Below, piece after piece: positions 13,169 through 24,820 of a DNA stretch of 64,000 nucleotides. The DNA is from Manis javanica (taxonomy: Eukaryota > Chordata > Mammalia > Pholidota > Manidae). The notes beneath the pieces are model-generated. The model saw nothing but the letters and a program-made list of their open reading frames with translations. It searched no databases and was not told where the DNA came from. Numbering within the stretch: position 1 is the first letter of the stretch; each line of letters starts with the position of its first letter. A program made the position numbers and the translations under genes. The stretch is taken from positions 44,629,001-44,693,000 of the forward strand of contig NC_133161.1 of assembly GCF_040802235.1 (NCBI RefSeq). Direction: 5' to 3'.

Positions 13169-16100
13169 CTAGGAACAGAGCAGGTGTGCTCAGAGGGCAT
13201 CTGATGGGGCCTTTGAGGCTTCACAGAAAGCTCCCTCTCCTGGGATACTTTCCCTGGGTTCCCCGCCCCACCACTCCATTGGAGGGGTTCTTTCCCAGCT
13301 GTGCCTGGGACAGAGGCAGGCAGTGCTGAACCCCAACATCCCGATGCCGGTACACCTGAACTAGCCAAGCTAGGACTGTGGTGGTGGGCATCTCATCTCC
13401 TTGCCTCCGTGTGGCCCAGCTCAGGGCGCCTGACATGGTCAGAGAGCCCCTTTTGGAGCGCGGCCACTGCATCTCCTTCCCCAGCTTTGGAAAGGCCACA
13501 GGAAAGTCTAGTTTGATGAAAGGTTGGCCTCAACTGTAAGAACAGCTAAATCCATTGAGCACTTACTCTGTGCTGAGCTCACCTTACAGGTGATAAGGCT
13601 ATGCTCCCTGCAACCCTGGGAGGTGAGGAGGTACTACTACACCTCCATTTCCCAGCTCGGAGCCAAGAGAACTGGCAGCCTGCCCAAGGTCAAGCCAAAT
13701 GGGAAAGTGGTGGAGCCAGGATTCAGGCCTCACTCTCAAGCATGCTGCTGGGATGACTTGGGGCAGGTCCAAGCTGGGCAGGCAGAGGCTGGGCCTATGC
13801 TGACCCGGAGGTGACCCACCAGCCCTTTCATCTCAGACCTCAGTTTCCCAATTGTCTCCCAGAGCCTCTGAGCTGGGAAAGAACCATGAAAGGTGGGGTG
13901 GGACCTGCCATACAGCACCAAAGCCTCCCACCTGCCTTCCCTGGGGTAGCTCTGGGACCCCTTACCCAGTGGTCCTTGAAGTTGTGAGTGATCACCGAGG
14001 AACCGAAGGACCGGGCAGGGTTAATGCCGCATCCCGTATAGTCAATCTGTGAGGGGGAAAGGGCCGGAGGGAAAAGGGGAGACACAGAGAGAAACAGAGA
14101 TGGAGGAACAGCAAGAGAGACAGTGACACAGAGAGAGAACAAAACAGGGAGGTGTAGCAGGGAAGTGACAATCAGATCCAGAAAGGGAGGGGCATCCTGA
14201 CTCAGAAAGATGGCCAGGATGTCCCTGTGCTTCTCTCTCCTGAGCCGGACCCTGCCCCCACCAAAGAGAGCCAACCCCCCACTCCATGTCATGAGTCCTG
14301 TCTGGGGTCCCCTCCACTGCCATGACAGGGCACTCCAGCAGCCGCTGACTGGCCTTCCCCTCCCACCCCAGCCCCACCTGGGAAGGCCCCCACTCACTGC
14401 CAGCAGGTGTCCCAGGGACACAGAGAGGCCAATGGCAAGTGGGGACGAGCCCCCGAGGTCACGGCGCCTCCGGTCGGTGGTGGCCAGCACACAGAGCACC
14501 AGCTGCAGGGTGCCGATGATCTCGATGCCCAGGCCTTGGCCGGAGTTCACGCCTGGGGCCAGCTGTAGGGGAGAGGGGCGGTGAGGCTCGATGGGCAGAG
14601 CAGGGGTCACTGGGCCCAGACACGCAGTGACCTCAGAGACCGTCACATCAGCCCCTGGCTGGGCCCAGTGCGGTCCAGGCCCCACCCAAGCAAATACAGC
14701 CGGTAGTGGACATCAGGCCTTGTCCCCTCCCGCACATGTTGAGGAAATGCTAGTTTGGCCCCTGGTCCCTGCCTAGACCCGGCAGTGCTCTGCCTAGAGG
14801 CCACAGAGGCCTGGGGTGAGGTGGGGCATCTGTATCCAGTTCCAGCCAGGATATCCCGGGGGTACCAAGGCCATAGGCAAGTGGTGAGCCCCAGGAATGC
14901 ACAGAGATGGTCAGGGACACTCATAGAAGAGACACAAATGGGTGGGACGGCCCGCTGGGAAGCATCGTTCCACGACCCAAAGGTCCAGAACATTCCACCC
15001 CGTCCCCTGCCACATCTCCCAAAGCTGGGGAGGGCCTTCCTTGGAAAGCTGGCCCCAGCACCTTGGTCCCTCCCCTACGCCTGTTTCCCTCACTGCCCCA
15101 CCCTTGGCCTCCTTCCTCGGCCCAGTCTGCCTCTCCCCTGGTCTAGTGTCTCTCTCCCGTTTCTTCTTGGCCCTGCGCTCCCGGTCTCTCCCTCCCACTC
15201 CCTCTTTCTGGCCACATAGGCCCCGCCACCACCCTCTGTCTGCCACTTGCTCCTGGGCCACTTTTAGAAACATGACTCATGGAAAAAGAAGGGAATGAGA
15301 GCTGCCATGAGGTCACCAGAACCATCCCCCTGCAGTGGCACCCAGGGGACCCCTCCCTAGGGAGCCTCTGACCCTCTCTCATGTTGGGGGTCCCAGGGGC
15401 CAGATGCACCCACACAGGTGATCTGGGCCCCACCGGCAAAGGCCCATTGGCAAAGGTGCCCAGATATGGCCATATAGGCTGCCTTCTCCCAGGCGGTGAC
15501 TGTGTCCAAACAAGCCTGAACTTGACATCTCATCCTGAGGAGTCTCCACAGCCAGAGGGCATTTTATAGAATCCTGGAGTGGGGGGGCCTCCTCCATCCT
15601 CCAGAGGTTTCCTCAGCCCCACCCTGAGACCATCTTAGAAGAACAATTCCCTTCCCGTCTTTGTCTGTAGCCCTGGGTCACAGGGAAAGTGACTCACATC
15701 CCCTCCCCTGCGCTGCAGCCTCAGCGCTGGGCCTTTGCTGGCCGACCCCAGAGCTGCAGCCCCTCAGCTCAGGCAGCCTGCCGGGCAACGCCTAGTGCGC
15801 TGCACACCCCAAGGCTGGGCGGTAGAGGCAGAAGCCCTGTGGGCAGGGTCCTGACCCTCCTACTTGCCGGCACCATGACATGGCCTTTCCCCTCCCTGGG
15901 CCTCAGTTCCCTCAACTGTAAAAGATCTAACTTTCCGTGCCCACTCTCCGGAGTGGCCAGGGGTTCAAGGGCAATGGGGCTGTCTCAGGGAAAGGGCTGC
16001 CGAGGCAGGAGGGGCCGGGAGAGCTGTGGTTTCACTCTGGTTCTTTCTCATCCTATCCCCAGGACTGGGGGACAAGCAGCAGAGGAGGCGCCCCACTGAC

Positions 16101-19100
16101 CAGGCGTATGGAGCTGGGAGGGAGCCCGCCTGGAGCCAGGACAGGCTCATGGAGGCGAGGCTGGAGAGGCCGGCCAACGTATACCAGTGCTCACCACACT
16201 CCCACCTGCCGCCAGCCCTGCGTCCAGGTCAGAACACCCAGGGCCCCTCCTGCTCCCTCCTCTGCTTTCCAGGGTCAGCCTAATTGCTAGCTGGCACTAG
16301 TCCTGAAACCAGCCCTTCCACACTGATTAATGGAGTCATGGCTGCAAGTGGCTCCTGCCTCATACTCCCCACCCCGACCCTCTCACAGACTTGGCCTAGG
16401 TGAGCTCACCTCCCCAGTTCTTAGCTGGGTCTGAGCACCCCAGGCCCTGCTCTGCCCAAAGGCACCCCTTTTCAGGTAAAGTAAGCAAAGCAGGGGGTCT
16501 GGAGCCATGCGTAGTGCTTAGAGTTCATGGGAAGGGAAGGGAAGTGGCGAGCCCCCTCCCCTGGGAACTCGGAAGGTACCCCCTTCCTGACTGCCTAGAG
16601 CTCTTAGCTCAGAACCGCATGGGGTGGCAACCTTCCTCTCTGGATACTACCACCACCACACTGGAAGTCTGCCCTGATTGCTTCAGGGTCTCCTGACCAC
16701 CTTTGACTGGCAATGTACTTACATTACTTACATCTGGAAAAACTTGGTAAGTCTGAAATTGGAAGGGGTAGTTAAAGGTCTTTTGAAACTTGATATCTGG
16801 GAAAGAGCAGGTAAAAATCTAAAACATATGTACTGTTCACAGTCCATTAAATTTTAAACAATTGCTTAAATACGGTTAATCCCAGTTGTTGTCACTTGTT
16901 ATTAGAAAAAAATATGTGTGCACATCTCCAGGTCGTTTTGCCCAGCATGGGTCTTATTTTCACTGATTAAGTCCAAAAAACAAAGAAGCAACAATCAGTT
17001 TCATGAATGGCAAGTATGAACAACAGAATAATCCACATATGTAATCTGAAGCATCAGAAAAAATGCAAGCTCATTTTTGTGCCAAACCCATTGAAGCCCA
17101 CTTTCAAAGCCCAATTCAGACCACTACCAACTCCAAAAAGCTTTCATAGGTCCCTGGATGGAATTAACTTCTGCTGCCACCCTGCCGTGCCCTCACTGAA
17201 TGGCCACAACTCTTGCAGGGAACCAACCCTCCTGTCTCCTGTGTAGGTGCCTCAGACCACCCCCCCACCCCCGCACCTGGGAGATTTACAAGGACAGAGC
17301 AGGGAGACCTTCCCGTCTTCCTGCCCAGAACTCAGAAGCAACATTTGCTGTGTGGTGGCAGAAGATGCTAATTTTATACAATTTCTACCCTCTCTAGAGG
17401 CAGAGAGGCTCCAGCGAAGTTTTCTGGACCGAGGCTGGGTTACTTCCTTTCTAGCTGGGAGCCCACGGCCAGTCATTACACCCCCACAGGCCTTCCAGGT
17501 CAGCCTGTGCAAGGCTCTGTGAAGACGAATGAACAGGCTGAGCCCCAGGGAGGAGACAGCGAAGCCAGGATCATTGCCCTGGGGTCTGTGCCTCCCACTC
17601 CTAGGCCAAGGTGCTGGCTACCTCCAGGCCCAGACAGGAGATTTGGCTGTTCCCAGCTTGGACTGACTTGCTGATGGAAGAAGATAGCTCTAAAGCTGCT
17701 AGTGTACCCCAAGCACCAGGGTGGCACCATGATGACTGACCTCTCCAGGCAATGGGTCTCAAGCTCTCCCTGCCGTCCATGGGCAGACTGACCAAGGTAG
17801 CTCCTACAGCCCAGGGCACAGGGATGGTCTGAGCATCCTGGCCTCCCACCCTTGGGGAGCAGCAGGCTCCAGAGGCCTGGCTACGGCTCTGAGCATCTAT
17901 TCCCAAGGAACCGAGGCCTTCCTGCATACCACTGCCTCCAGGACTCGGCACTCACAGTGAGGGGGACCTCAGTGGGCTCCCCGTGTCACCCCTTCATGGT
18001 GCACACACTTCTGGGCGTCTTCGTAAGTTGGTATCTGCGGTATCTGTGGGTGACTGCATGTGTCTAGGTGTGACTCCTTTTCTTTCTCATTAGACATTAG
18101 AAGGTTTATTACATAATTAAACTAGTCACATAATGACCAAATGCACCTTCACAGTCTCTGAGGACCCTTATCACACAGGGCATGGTCTCTTACCCAGGTG
18201 GGCTCTGGCGTCAGGGGAGCTCTGTGGCATGTGGCCCTGGATGGCAGTGCTGTATGCCTGACAGCATTTCTGAGTGTGTCACCCTGTCCCTGTGTGTCAC
18301 TCCCCCCACAGGTATCACTCCTGGGCTGGGGTGGAGGGGGGTGAGAAGGGAGGGAGGCCCCTTGGAGTGAAAGAGAGCAGCAGATCTCAAAGGTGCCTTT
18401 ATTTGCTCCCACAAGCCATTTCATATTCCTGACGAAAAACAATACACAAAGCAATGGCTTCCTCCTTCCCCCACTCCTACTTTTCCTTACTCTAGGGCAG
18501 CCTCCGCCCTCCTTCCCAGGAGAGGAACAGGCTCCACTGAGAAGCCCCTACTCCCCCCCTCCTAGGATCCCAAGGCATAAGTGGAACCACCACAATGTGC
18601 TCCATGCGCCCTCAGGTGCAATGTACCAGTGTGCACGCTGGTGTAATGTGAGTGTGTGTGTGTGCACTTTGGAGCAGCAGAAAGAATCAAGAAGCAGGGG
18701 GCTGGGGGTGTGGGCCTGCTGTGATGTGTTGTGCATCCTCAACACCTCTGGGGGCCCTCAGTTTCCTTATCAGTAAGATGGAAGTCTTGATCCAGATCCT
18801 TCCCCACCCCACAGTCTCCAGGATTCCTCCCTACCTGACATGGGACCTCAGCCCCCAAGACCCACAGGCCCCTCCCAGCGAGGATGCTGAGTGCAGGATT
18901 CCCTGACTCTGTCCTGCTGGTCTTCACAATGGCACAAAGCCTCTTATAGGACCTCCCACCCACCCTGCTGTACCCCCAAACAAGCCAGATGCCCCCAGAG
19001 CAGCTGGCTACCAGCAGACTCCACTTGCACACCCCTAATGACAAGGGGCTTATTGACCCAGAGACAGCACCTTCCCAGTTAAAAAAAAATCCTTTATACA

Positions 19101-22100
19101 GAGCAGAAGTTGTCTCTCTAGCTGTCCTGACGACTGGATGCCAGGCACTAAGGGTCTGCTAACGGCAATGGGCATTTTCCAGCCTTGTCTGAGTTAGGGT
19201 TTTCAGCCTGAGGTGGGCCTACCTCATTGGACTATAGTTCTTTGGAAGACAGCCCCTCAGTTGTCACCCTGGGAACCCCTGTAGGTGAGGAGTCCCTCAG
19301 GTCCCCAGGGAGAGGCCCTGGTCGAGGGGACCCTGGCCATGACATCCCCCTGACCATTCCTGCAGGTATGTGGGCTCAGCCCCCAGCCACTTGGGAGACC
19401 CAAGACCCATTGGCGGCTCCAGAGGGCAAGGACCATGGCCCCTAGGGAGCCTGGCAGCAAGAACACAGGGCTCCCCAGGGAAGTTTTCCCAAGCCAATCT
19501 CCATAGGGCAGGCAGGGGGCATGTTTGACTTGCCTGAAGGAAGCCCGACTGGGTGAGGCCTGAAGGAAAGTGGGGAGCACTACCCAGGCCTGAGCCCAGG
19601 TAGGAAAGACGACGCGGCACTGGCCTGCAATGAGCTAATGGCTCCAGGTGTGAGAGGGAGGCTCTGACCTGGTGGGGCAGGGGCAAGGTGAGTCCCCTCA
19701 CAGACACGCATCCCAGCAGGCCATGTTCCCTCTCAAGAGTCCTGCTCCTTCAGACAAGGGTTCCCAGGGTGAGCCCCAGTTAGGGCCAGGGGCTGGAGTA
19801 GGCAATGAGGGCTGCAGGGCTGCTCTGAGGGCTGGCATGGGGGAAAGTGCCTCTGAATTTTCCATGGAAGGGAAGTCTCCACCGCAAAGCTCCTACCTCT
19901 CTCTGTGCCTCCCCCTCAGCTGGGCCTAGCTGGAAACAGTAATTATACGTCCCAGCTATGGCAGCCCCCTTCCTGGGCAGGGTTGTCTGAAAACTCTGGC
20001 TTCCCTTTCTCCAGGCCACCCCCAACTCTGGAGGAGGCAGAGGGGCCCTCGACCCTGGGAGAACTAATGGCATGGGCTGGGGGACGGGTCTCACTCACTG
20101 GGACAGGAACGTGTAGGGCCAAAGTCAAGCCCCTGAGGCAGCAGGAGTGCCTGGGCAGTCAGACCCAGAATCGGCAGGGCTGAGAGAAGACCCCCAACAG
20201 GGAGATCAGCCCTCTGCCTAGGGGGCTGAAATTATAGGTTTCAGGAGAGCTAGGTATCCAGGCCCCTTTAGGACAGTCAGACATTGGCCTGAATCCTGAG
20301 CCCTCACCACTCTCAGAGCCCCAGTCTCCCACCAGGACCCCCATTGCCCCAGAGCTCCCAGGCCATGACCTCCCACTGCTACCTGGAACATCCTCTGCCT
20401 GCAAGCCCCTTCCCTCCCCGGTTCTCCACATTCTGGCTCCTGTGGCACTGCCTTCCTGAAACCTTCCCGGCCTTCCCCGCCCCTAAAGGTCCGATGTTCC
20501 CTGGCCACCCTGACACCTTTTATCACACCCACCTCCTGCCCCATATCACAGGCAGCTGTTTCCTGGGCCTTATCTGGCCCAGGACCTTGGGCTTGCCCAG
20601 GCAGGAAGCTGGCTGATGCGTTCCCTCATTCAGCCCAAAGCAGCCAGAGTTTAACAGAGCCTGGTGAGCAACCCAGAGAGGGAAAGGGTTCAAAGAGCAG
20701 GCAGGCCTCCACTCAGGACTCCTGGAGCATCTTCCAATTCCCAGAGCCCAGCCATGCCCTGCTATGTCCCTCTTTCACAGATGAGAACACGGGCCACAAA
20801 GGCAAGGTTGCCTGAGTGAAGTCACACAGGGTATTAGTGGCTGAGCTAGAGCAGGAGCTGACTGGGGCACTGGGGCGCCCCTGTCTCTGAGCCTCTTGCT
20901 CTGGGCCAGAGGTGGGGTCTGGCTCTTAGCACCCAGCTGGGATCCTGGAGCCTGGACATGGCCCGCAGTCTCTCTAGGGTGTATCATGAGCCCTGACTCA
21001 GTGAGGAGAAAGTTGTCCCCACCACGTCCTTGGGGGACACCCCTGACTCACCCCCAACCACTCCCTGACACTTCTCTCCCTATTTTCTTTGGAAGTCTCC
21101 ATGCTGACAGCTGGCTCCACCTAGGTTTGGGTCAGGGTGGGGTCTGGAGTGCAGGCGGCTGTGGGAGCTTCCCTCAGGGCCAGGAGGCAAGAATGTGTCA
21201 CTTGCCATGTGGACTGGACTCTGCCCCTCTTGAGGCAAAGGCCACCCACCAAGTCCCTTCAGATCCCAGGTCCGGTGTCTGACAGGAGTCCTTGATGGGG
21301 TGGGGGGGGGCACTTGCTCTGTTTTGAGGCCCAGGACTTGGCCTTTTAGACCCCAACCTTGCATTGTGTGGACAGGGCTGTGCCTGGGCCCCCACCATGG
21401 TACCCAGCACCCTTCTGTCCAGCTTGGCCCCTCTGGCTCCTCTTAGCCAGGCCCTCCTGGGGAAGATGATAAACTTAAGTCTGCAAAGTGAGTGTGCCAG
21501 CAGTACAGGTGTGGCCGAGAGATACCAAGAATCCTAGGTCGGCTCTTGGAGCTTCGGGGCCCTCAGCTCTGAAACTCAGCAAGCTAGCAGCAGACAGGAC
21601 TTACACCCAGCATGTCCGGCTCCCAGCCCAGGCCTGGCCCCTGCGTGTGCCTGCCACTTCTCCTCCCCATCTGCAACTTGCTCAGCCCAGGTACTGAGGT
21701 GACTCTGGAAAATGGAGAGGGGAAGGAACACTGCTGCAGGGCATGGCCAGATCAAGATGGGCACAGGTGCCCACCCGTCCCGCTCCTGCCTTGGATGCTG
21801 TGTTGGAGAGCAGTCTGTCAGCAGATGCCCATCCTGCCTGCCCCTTGAAAGGGAGACTGGAAAGGGAACCAGCAGGCATGGGGAGACTCAAACCCTCCCC
21901 ATGAGGACTCATCTCCTCCCCCATCATGCCTGCCAAGCCCCAGAGTGAACCTGACCCTTCTCAGTGGGCACTCCCTGAAGTCACCTGGCTCTGCCCCCAC
22001 TGGAGAGACTGAGGCCTGGGGAGATGGCCAGCCAGAGCCCTGTCCCTTATACCCACTGTGGCCACTTTCCCGACTAAAGTCTAAACTCCAGCCTGTAGGG

Positions 22101-23926
22101 CTAATCTTCAAACCTGGGCTGAGCAGCGGTTGGCTCCACGAAGAGGCTGGGTAAGGTGTCACTGTGACACAAGAAGTGCTAATCCCCCTGTGGCAGGGCC
22201 GTGCCAGCTGCCCTCTGCACCAGACCTTACCAAGCATCCTGAAGCGGTAGCATCAGGATCTGAACTTTGGCCGGGAAGCAAGAGGACAGTTGCTATACTC
22301 ACCCACTGCTGTCTCTTCGGAGCCCTTGGTGTGCTCCCTCACTTTCCCCACACCCGCCTGCCCCGCCCTGCCCGACTCCTTTCTCTGGCTCCTGTGTTCC
22401 TTTGCCTCCTTCCTGGGAGGGCACCCCTTTGGGTGCTCTGAGACAGCTTTAAAGCCTTACTCAGCCTCTCAGGCCAAAATTCTCCCTGCTGTGGCCCCAA
22501 CCAGGTCTTGAGTTTGCACTTGGCCAAGGATCTGGAAAAGCCCAGGTCTGCGACAGCAGGCAACTGCCGCCAGCCAACAGTTAGCTGTGCTAAGCGGCCT
22601 GGGAGGAATTCTTTTCAGCAGCTGCCACCCAGTCACGAACATCTGCTTATCATTAATGCCCCCCGGGCCAGGTTTCTTCAAGGTAGGAGCCATGGGTACA
22701 CGCATGCTCACATAGCAGCACTGATGTGCTCCCAGACACTTCCAGGGACAGATACACACAGAGCACACAGCTTACACAAGTATGGAGACCCATGCTGGCA
22801 TCCACGTGCACACACCCATTCACACTCAGACACATGTGCCATACCTCTCAGGGCCCAGTGACAGAGGAGAACCGGTACATGGTGTTCCCACCCCAACTGC
22901 CACTTCATACTGTAATCCAGGAAAACCACCTGCAAACACCCAGAAGGGTATTCACCCCTGTATCTTTGTCCAATTTCCCGAGGGCAGAGGAGCAGGAGGG
23001 GCTTTTTCCTTGAAGATAGTTTGTTTGGGGACCTGTGCGAATATAGGAGCTGCCTGGAGGCCTGTTTGTACCCCCATGGGAGTCCCGCTTGCACACTTGT
23101 AGGCCTGGCTGCAGACATGCTGGGCATTCGGTCAGGGTGACTGGGGAGGGTGGACAGTTTCCCTAGAGTTCAGGCTGCAGGGAGAGAGAGCTGGCTGCAC
23201 AGGCAGAGCTGAGGGGGCCAATAAACTACAACCAAGGGGCAAGGAACTGCTGGTCCAAACATTAGCTACCTCCAGAGCTTATTCCCTACAATAGACACCC
23301 GCAGGGGACACTGGCAAGACTAGTATTCTCTAGGTCTCAGCTTCCCACAGTGCCTGGCTTTAAACAGGCTCTGGTCACAGGCATAGCTGAGTTCCAGCCC
23401 CAACTCCGCATGACCTCCAGTAACCTCTTGTCCTTTGTGTTCCTCAGTGTCCCCATCTGCACAACGGGTGAAGGATGAGACTCTTGCTCTCTCTCCATCA
23501 TTCTAGGGCCCAGGAGCCTGAGGTTACCCCACTCACCTGGTTGAGGCCAAGTGAGTTGTCGGGCAGGGAGGAGGTGATGCCCGAGAGGATGGCAGTAGCG
23601 ACAATGGCCCCCACGCACTGGGCGATGATGTACATGAGAGCCCGGAGCACGCTGATCTGGCAGCTAAGCAGCAGTCCCAGAGTGACAGCCGGGTTGAGGT
23701 GGGCACCGCTGATGTGGCCCACGCTCTGGGCCAGTGTGGCGATGCTCAGCCCAAAGGCCAAAGACACCTTCACGTTGTCCTGGGCTGCACCTGCTGTCTG
23801 GTTGTTCTTTAGCGGGTAATGGAAGCCCAGGGCAGAACCGATGCTGATGAAGACAAAGAGGGTCATGGCCAGGAACTCGGCCACCACTGCCCTCCAGAAG
23901 AGCTTCTTCTTGAACTCGCTGGCCAT
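12989..23926 (-). CDS. AQP1: Aquaporin-1 water channel, complete coding region in four exons
   Basis: The four exons (23537-23926, 14398-14562, 13966-14046, 12989-13168) join in frame through GT-AG sites into a 271-residue protein; human AQP1 has 269. It is a six-helix membrane channel that works as a tetramer and passes water in red cells, kidney proximal tubule, endothelium and choroid plexus. Both pore NPA motifs are present (residues 78-80 and 194-196). The selectivity-filter residues F58, H182, C191 and R197 are in place; C191 matches the mercury-sensitive cysteine of human AQP1. The arginine-rich loop D is at 161-164. The start ATG has a good context (A at -3, G at +4). Exon sizes of 165, 81 and 180 bp for exons 2-4 and the long first intron (about 9 kb) fit the mammalian gene. 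Loop A is two residues longer than in human. The coding region is intact and was recognised with high certainty. Confidence 0.98.
13545..13790 (-). repeat. MIR SINE in AQP1 intron 3
   Basis: The plus strand carries the reverse complement of MIR: GAGCACTTACTCTGTGCT at the left, then a fragment like 'cctccatttcccag', 'cctgcccaaggtcaagc' and 'ggagccaggattcag'. It is a tRNA-derived ancient mammalian SINE, strongly diverged. Confidence 0.8.
13966..14046 (-). CDS. AQP1: AQP1 coding exon 3
   Basis: This 81-bp exon encodes residues 186-212. It holds the second pore loop YTGCGINPARS, with C191, the second NPA and R197. The acceptor is CTCACAG and is preceded by a long pyrimidine-rich tract; the donor is TGG|GTAAGG. 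The second N-glycosylation sequon of human AQP1 (NFS) reads NFK here, so it is absent. Confidence 0.98.
14050..14170 (-). repeat. Long pyrimidine-rich tract before AQP1 exon 3
   Basis: The plus strand is rich in G and A (GAGACAGAGAGAAACAGAG-like); read on the gene strand this is a CT-rich tract of about 120 bases ending at the exon 3 acceptor. It probably serves as an extended polypyrimidine tract and may also be a slippage-prone simple repeat. Confidence 0.7.
14398..14562 (-). CDS. AQP1: AQP1 coding exon 2
   Basis: This 165-bp exon encodes residues 131-185, starting LAPGVNSGQG and ending LSVSLGHLLA. It is bounded by a CTACAG acceptor and a GCA|GTGAGT donor and is phase 0 at both ends. It contains loop D (RRRR, 161-164), implicated in gating in human studies, and H182 of the selectivity filter. 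The serine in LSVSLG differs from the alanine of human AQP1, a conservative change. Confidence 0.98.
20750..20885 (-). repeat. MIR SINE fragment in AQP1 intron 1
   Basis: The plus strand shows the antisense MIR pattern: 'tttcacagatgagaacacgg', then 'agtgaagtcacacaggg', then 'gtggctgagctagagcagg'. It is diverged and incomplete. Confidence 0.7.
22690..22850. repeat. CA-rich imperfect simple repeat
   Basis: Many short CACA and ACAC runs are interrupted by other bases (for example 'gatacacacagagcacacag' and 'cattcacactcagacacatg'). It looks like a decayed microsatellite inside AQP1 intron 1. Confidence 0.6.
23537..23926 (-). CDS. AQP1: AQP1 coding exon 1
   Basis: The exon encodes residues 1-130, from the start MASEFKKKLF through the first half of the channel (helices 1-3 and the first NPA loop, HLNPAVT). 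It ends in NSLGLNQ at a CAG|GTGAGT donor, phase 0. The sequon N42-Q-T, the site that carries the glycan in human AQP1, lies in loop A. Loop A reads NNQTAGAAQD, two residues longer than in human. Confidence 0.98.
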
Positions 23927-23982
23927 GCTGGCAGGGGGCTTGACTTGAGACCGCTGCCTGGTGCTCAGCTCCCTCCAAGAGC
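23927..23982 (-). other. AQP1: AQP1 5' untranslated region (inferred)
   Basis: This is the short leader between the predicted start site, about 30 bases downstream of the TATA box, and the ATG at 23,926. A leader of roughly 55 bases is inferred from TATA spacing; the exact start is not visible in the sequence. Confidence 0.6.
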
Positions 23983-24004
23983 TGAGCCACAGCCCAGGCA
24001 GGGC

Positions 24005-24014
24005 CTATTTATAG
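24005..24014 (-). promoter_or_regulatory. AQP1: AQP1 TATA box overlapping a MEF2 consensus
   Basis: The minus strand reads CTATAAATAG about 80-90 bases before the AQP1 start codon. TATAAATA is a strong TATA box. The same ten bases also satisfy the MEF2 consensus YTA(W)4TAR on either strand. The TATA role is supported by position; MEF2 binding is inference. Confidence 0.85.
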
Positions 24015-24072
24015 GGCCCAGGGGGAGGAGAGGAGGGGGGAGCACAAAGGGAGGAAGGCCTCTCCTCGCTCT

Positions 24073-24082
24073 GGCCCGCCCC
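24073..24082 (-). promoter_or_regulatory. GC box (Sp1-type) upstream of the AQP1 TATA box
   Basis: The minus strand reads GGGGCGGGCC, a match to the Sp1/KLF GC-box consensus, about 60 bases upstream of the TATA box. This spacing is typical for a promoter-proximal element. Binding is not shown. Confidence 0.55.
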
Positions 24083-24250
24083 ACACTGCACGGGCCTCCT
24101 CTCAGCAAGGGATGCAGACTCGGCTCTGCTGTCCACATGCCAATTTTTTTTCCCTTCTTCCTCTCCCCCTCCCTCCCTCTCTCCCTCCGCCCTCAGCCCT
24201 GCCCAGCCTGAGGAGGCAGGCGGGAGGCAGCCACTGCTCTAATAGGCTTT

Positions 24251-24260
24251 GGGAAATTCC
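24251..24260 (+). promoter_or_regulatory. NF-kappaB-type motif in the AQP1 upstream region
   Basis: GGGAAATTCC fits the kappaB consensus GGGRNWYYCC exactly, about 240 bases upstream of the TATA box. A ten-base degenerate motif occurs often by chance, so this is only a candidate. Confidence 0.3.
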
Positions 24261-24820
24261 TCCAAGTTGGCCCCACTCAGGGGGCCAGAGAAATCCAGGT
24301 GTCCTCGCCCTGTGTGCAAAGCTCAGGGGGTGCCCAGGGGCAGAGCCAGGGGCTCCAGATGGGGTAGAGTGAGCAGGTTGGACCCAGAGGGTGGATGCTG
24401 CCTTCCCTGGAGGCAGACACCCTGACCCTACTGGCCTGGCATCCCCAGCCCATCGCAGAGCAGCATCAGTCTAGAGTCTAAGAGTCCAGGGGTCCCAAGA
24501 GGCAGTCTGGGCCCTCCACACCCCAGCCCAGGCCGCTGATGTCACTTTAGGGATGTTATAGAGCCCCCAGACCCATTGGCCAGAGCTCAAAGGGGGCATG
24601 GAGAGCACGTTCTTGGACCCACCTCCACTCTGTGGCCAAAGGCAGGCCTCAGATAGGGAAGGAGGTGGGAAGCCCCCACTCCAGGGGCCCCCGTTTCTGA
24701 AGCAGAAGCTTTGAGGCAGGTGAGGGCAGTTTAGGACTTTCCTCTTAAAGGCAGCGAAGCTGGCAGACTCCTAGGGAGGTAGAAGGTATGGCAGCCTAAC
24801 CTGGAGACTGGAAGGCCCGG

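Larger units (their letters stand above)
14563..23536 (-). other. AQP1: AQP1 intron 1
   Basis: This intron of about 9 kb lies between coding exons 1 and 2. I see no other exon in it. It holds MIR fragments (for example about 15,870-15,930, 18,740-18,800, 20,750-20,880 and 23,380-23,480), a short (GT)n near 18,648-18,666, a CA-rich stretch at 22,690-22,850, and an AT-richer block at 16,700-17,160 that resembles no repeat I know. Confidence 0.9.

Noticed and set aside
13840-14685. 281-residue minus-strand open frame
   Set aside because: It is AQP1 exons 2 and 3 read through the intron between them, not a separate protein. The splice sites and homology define the real exons.
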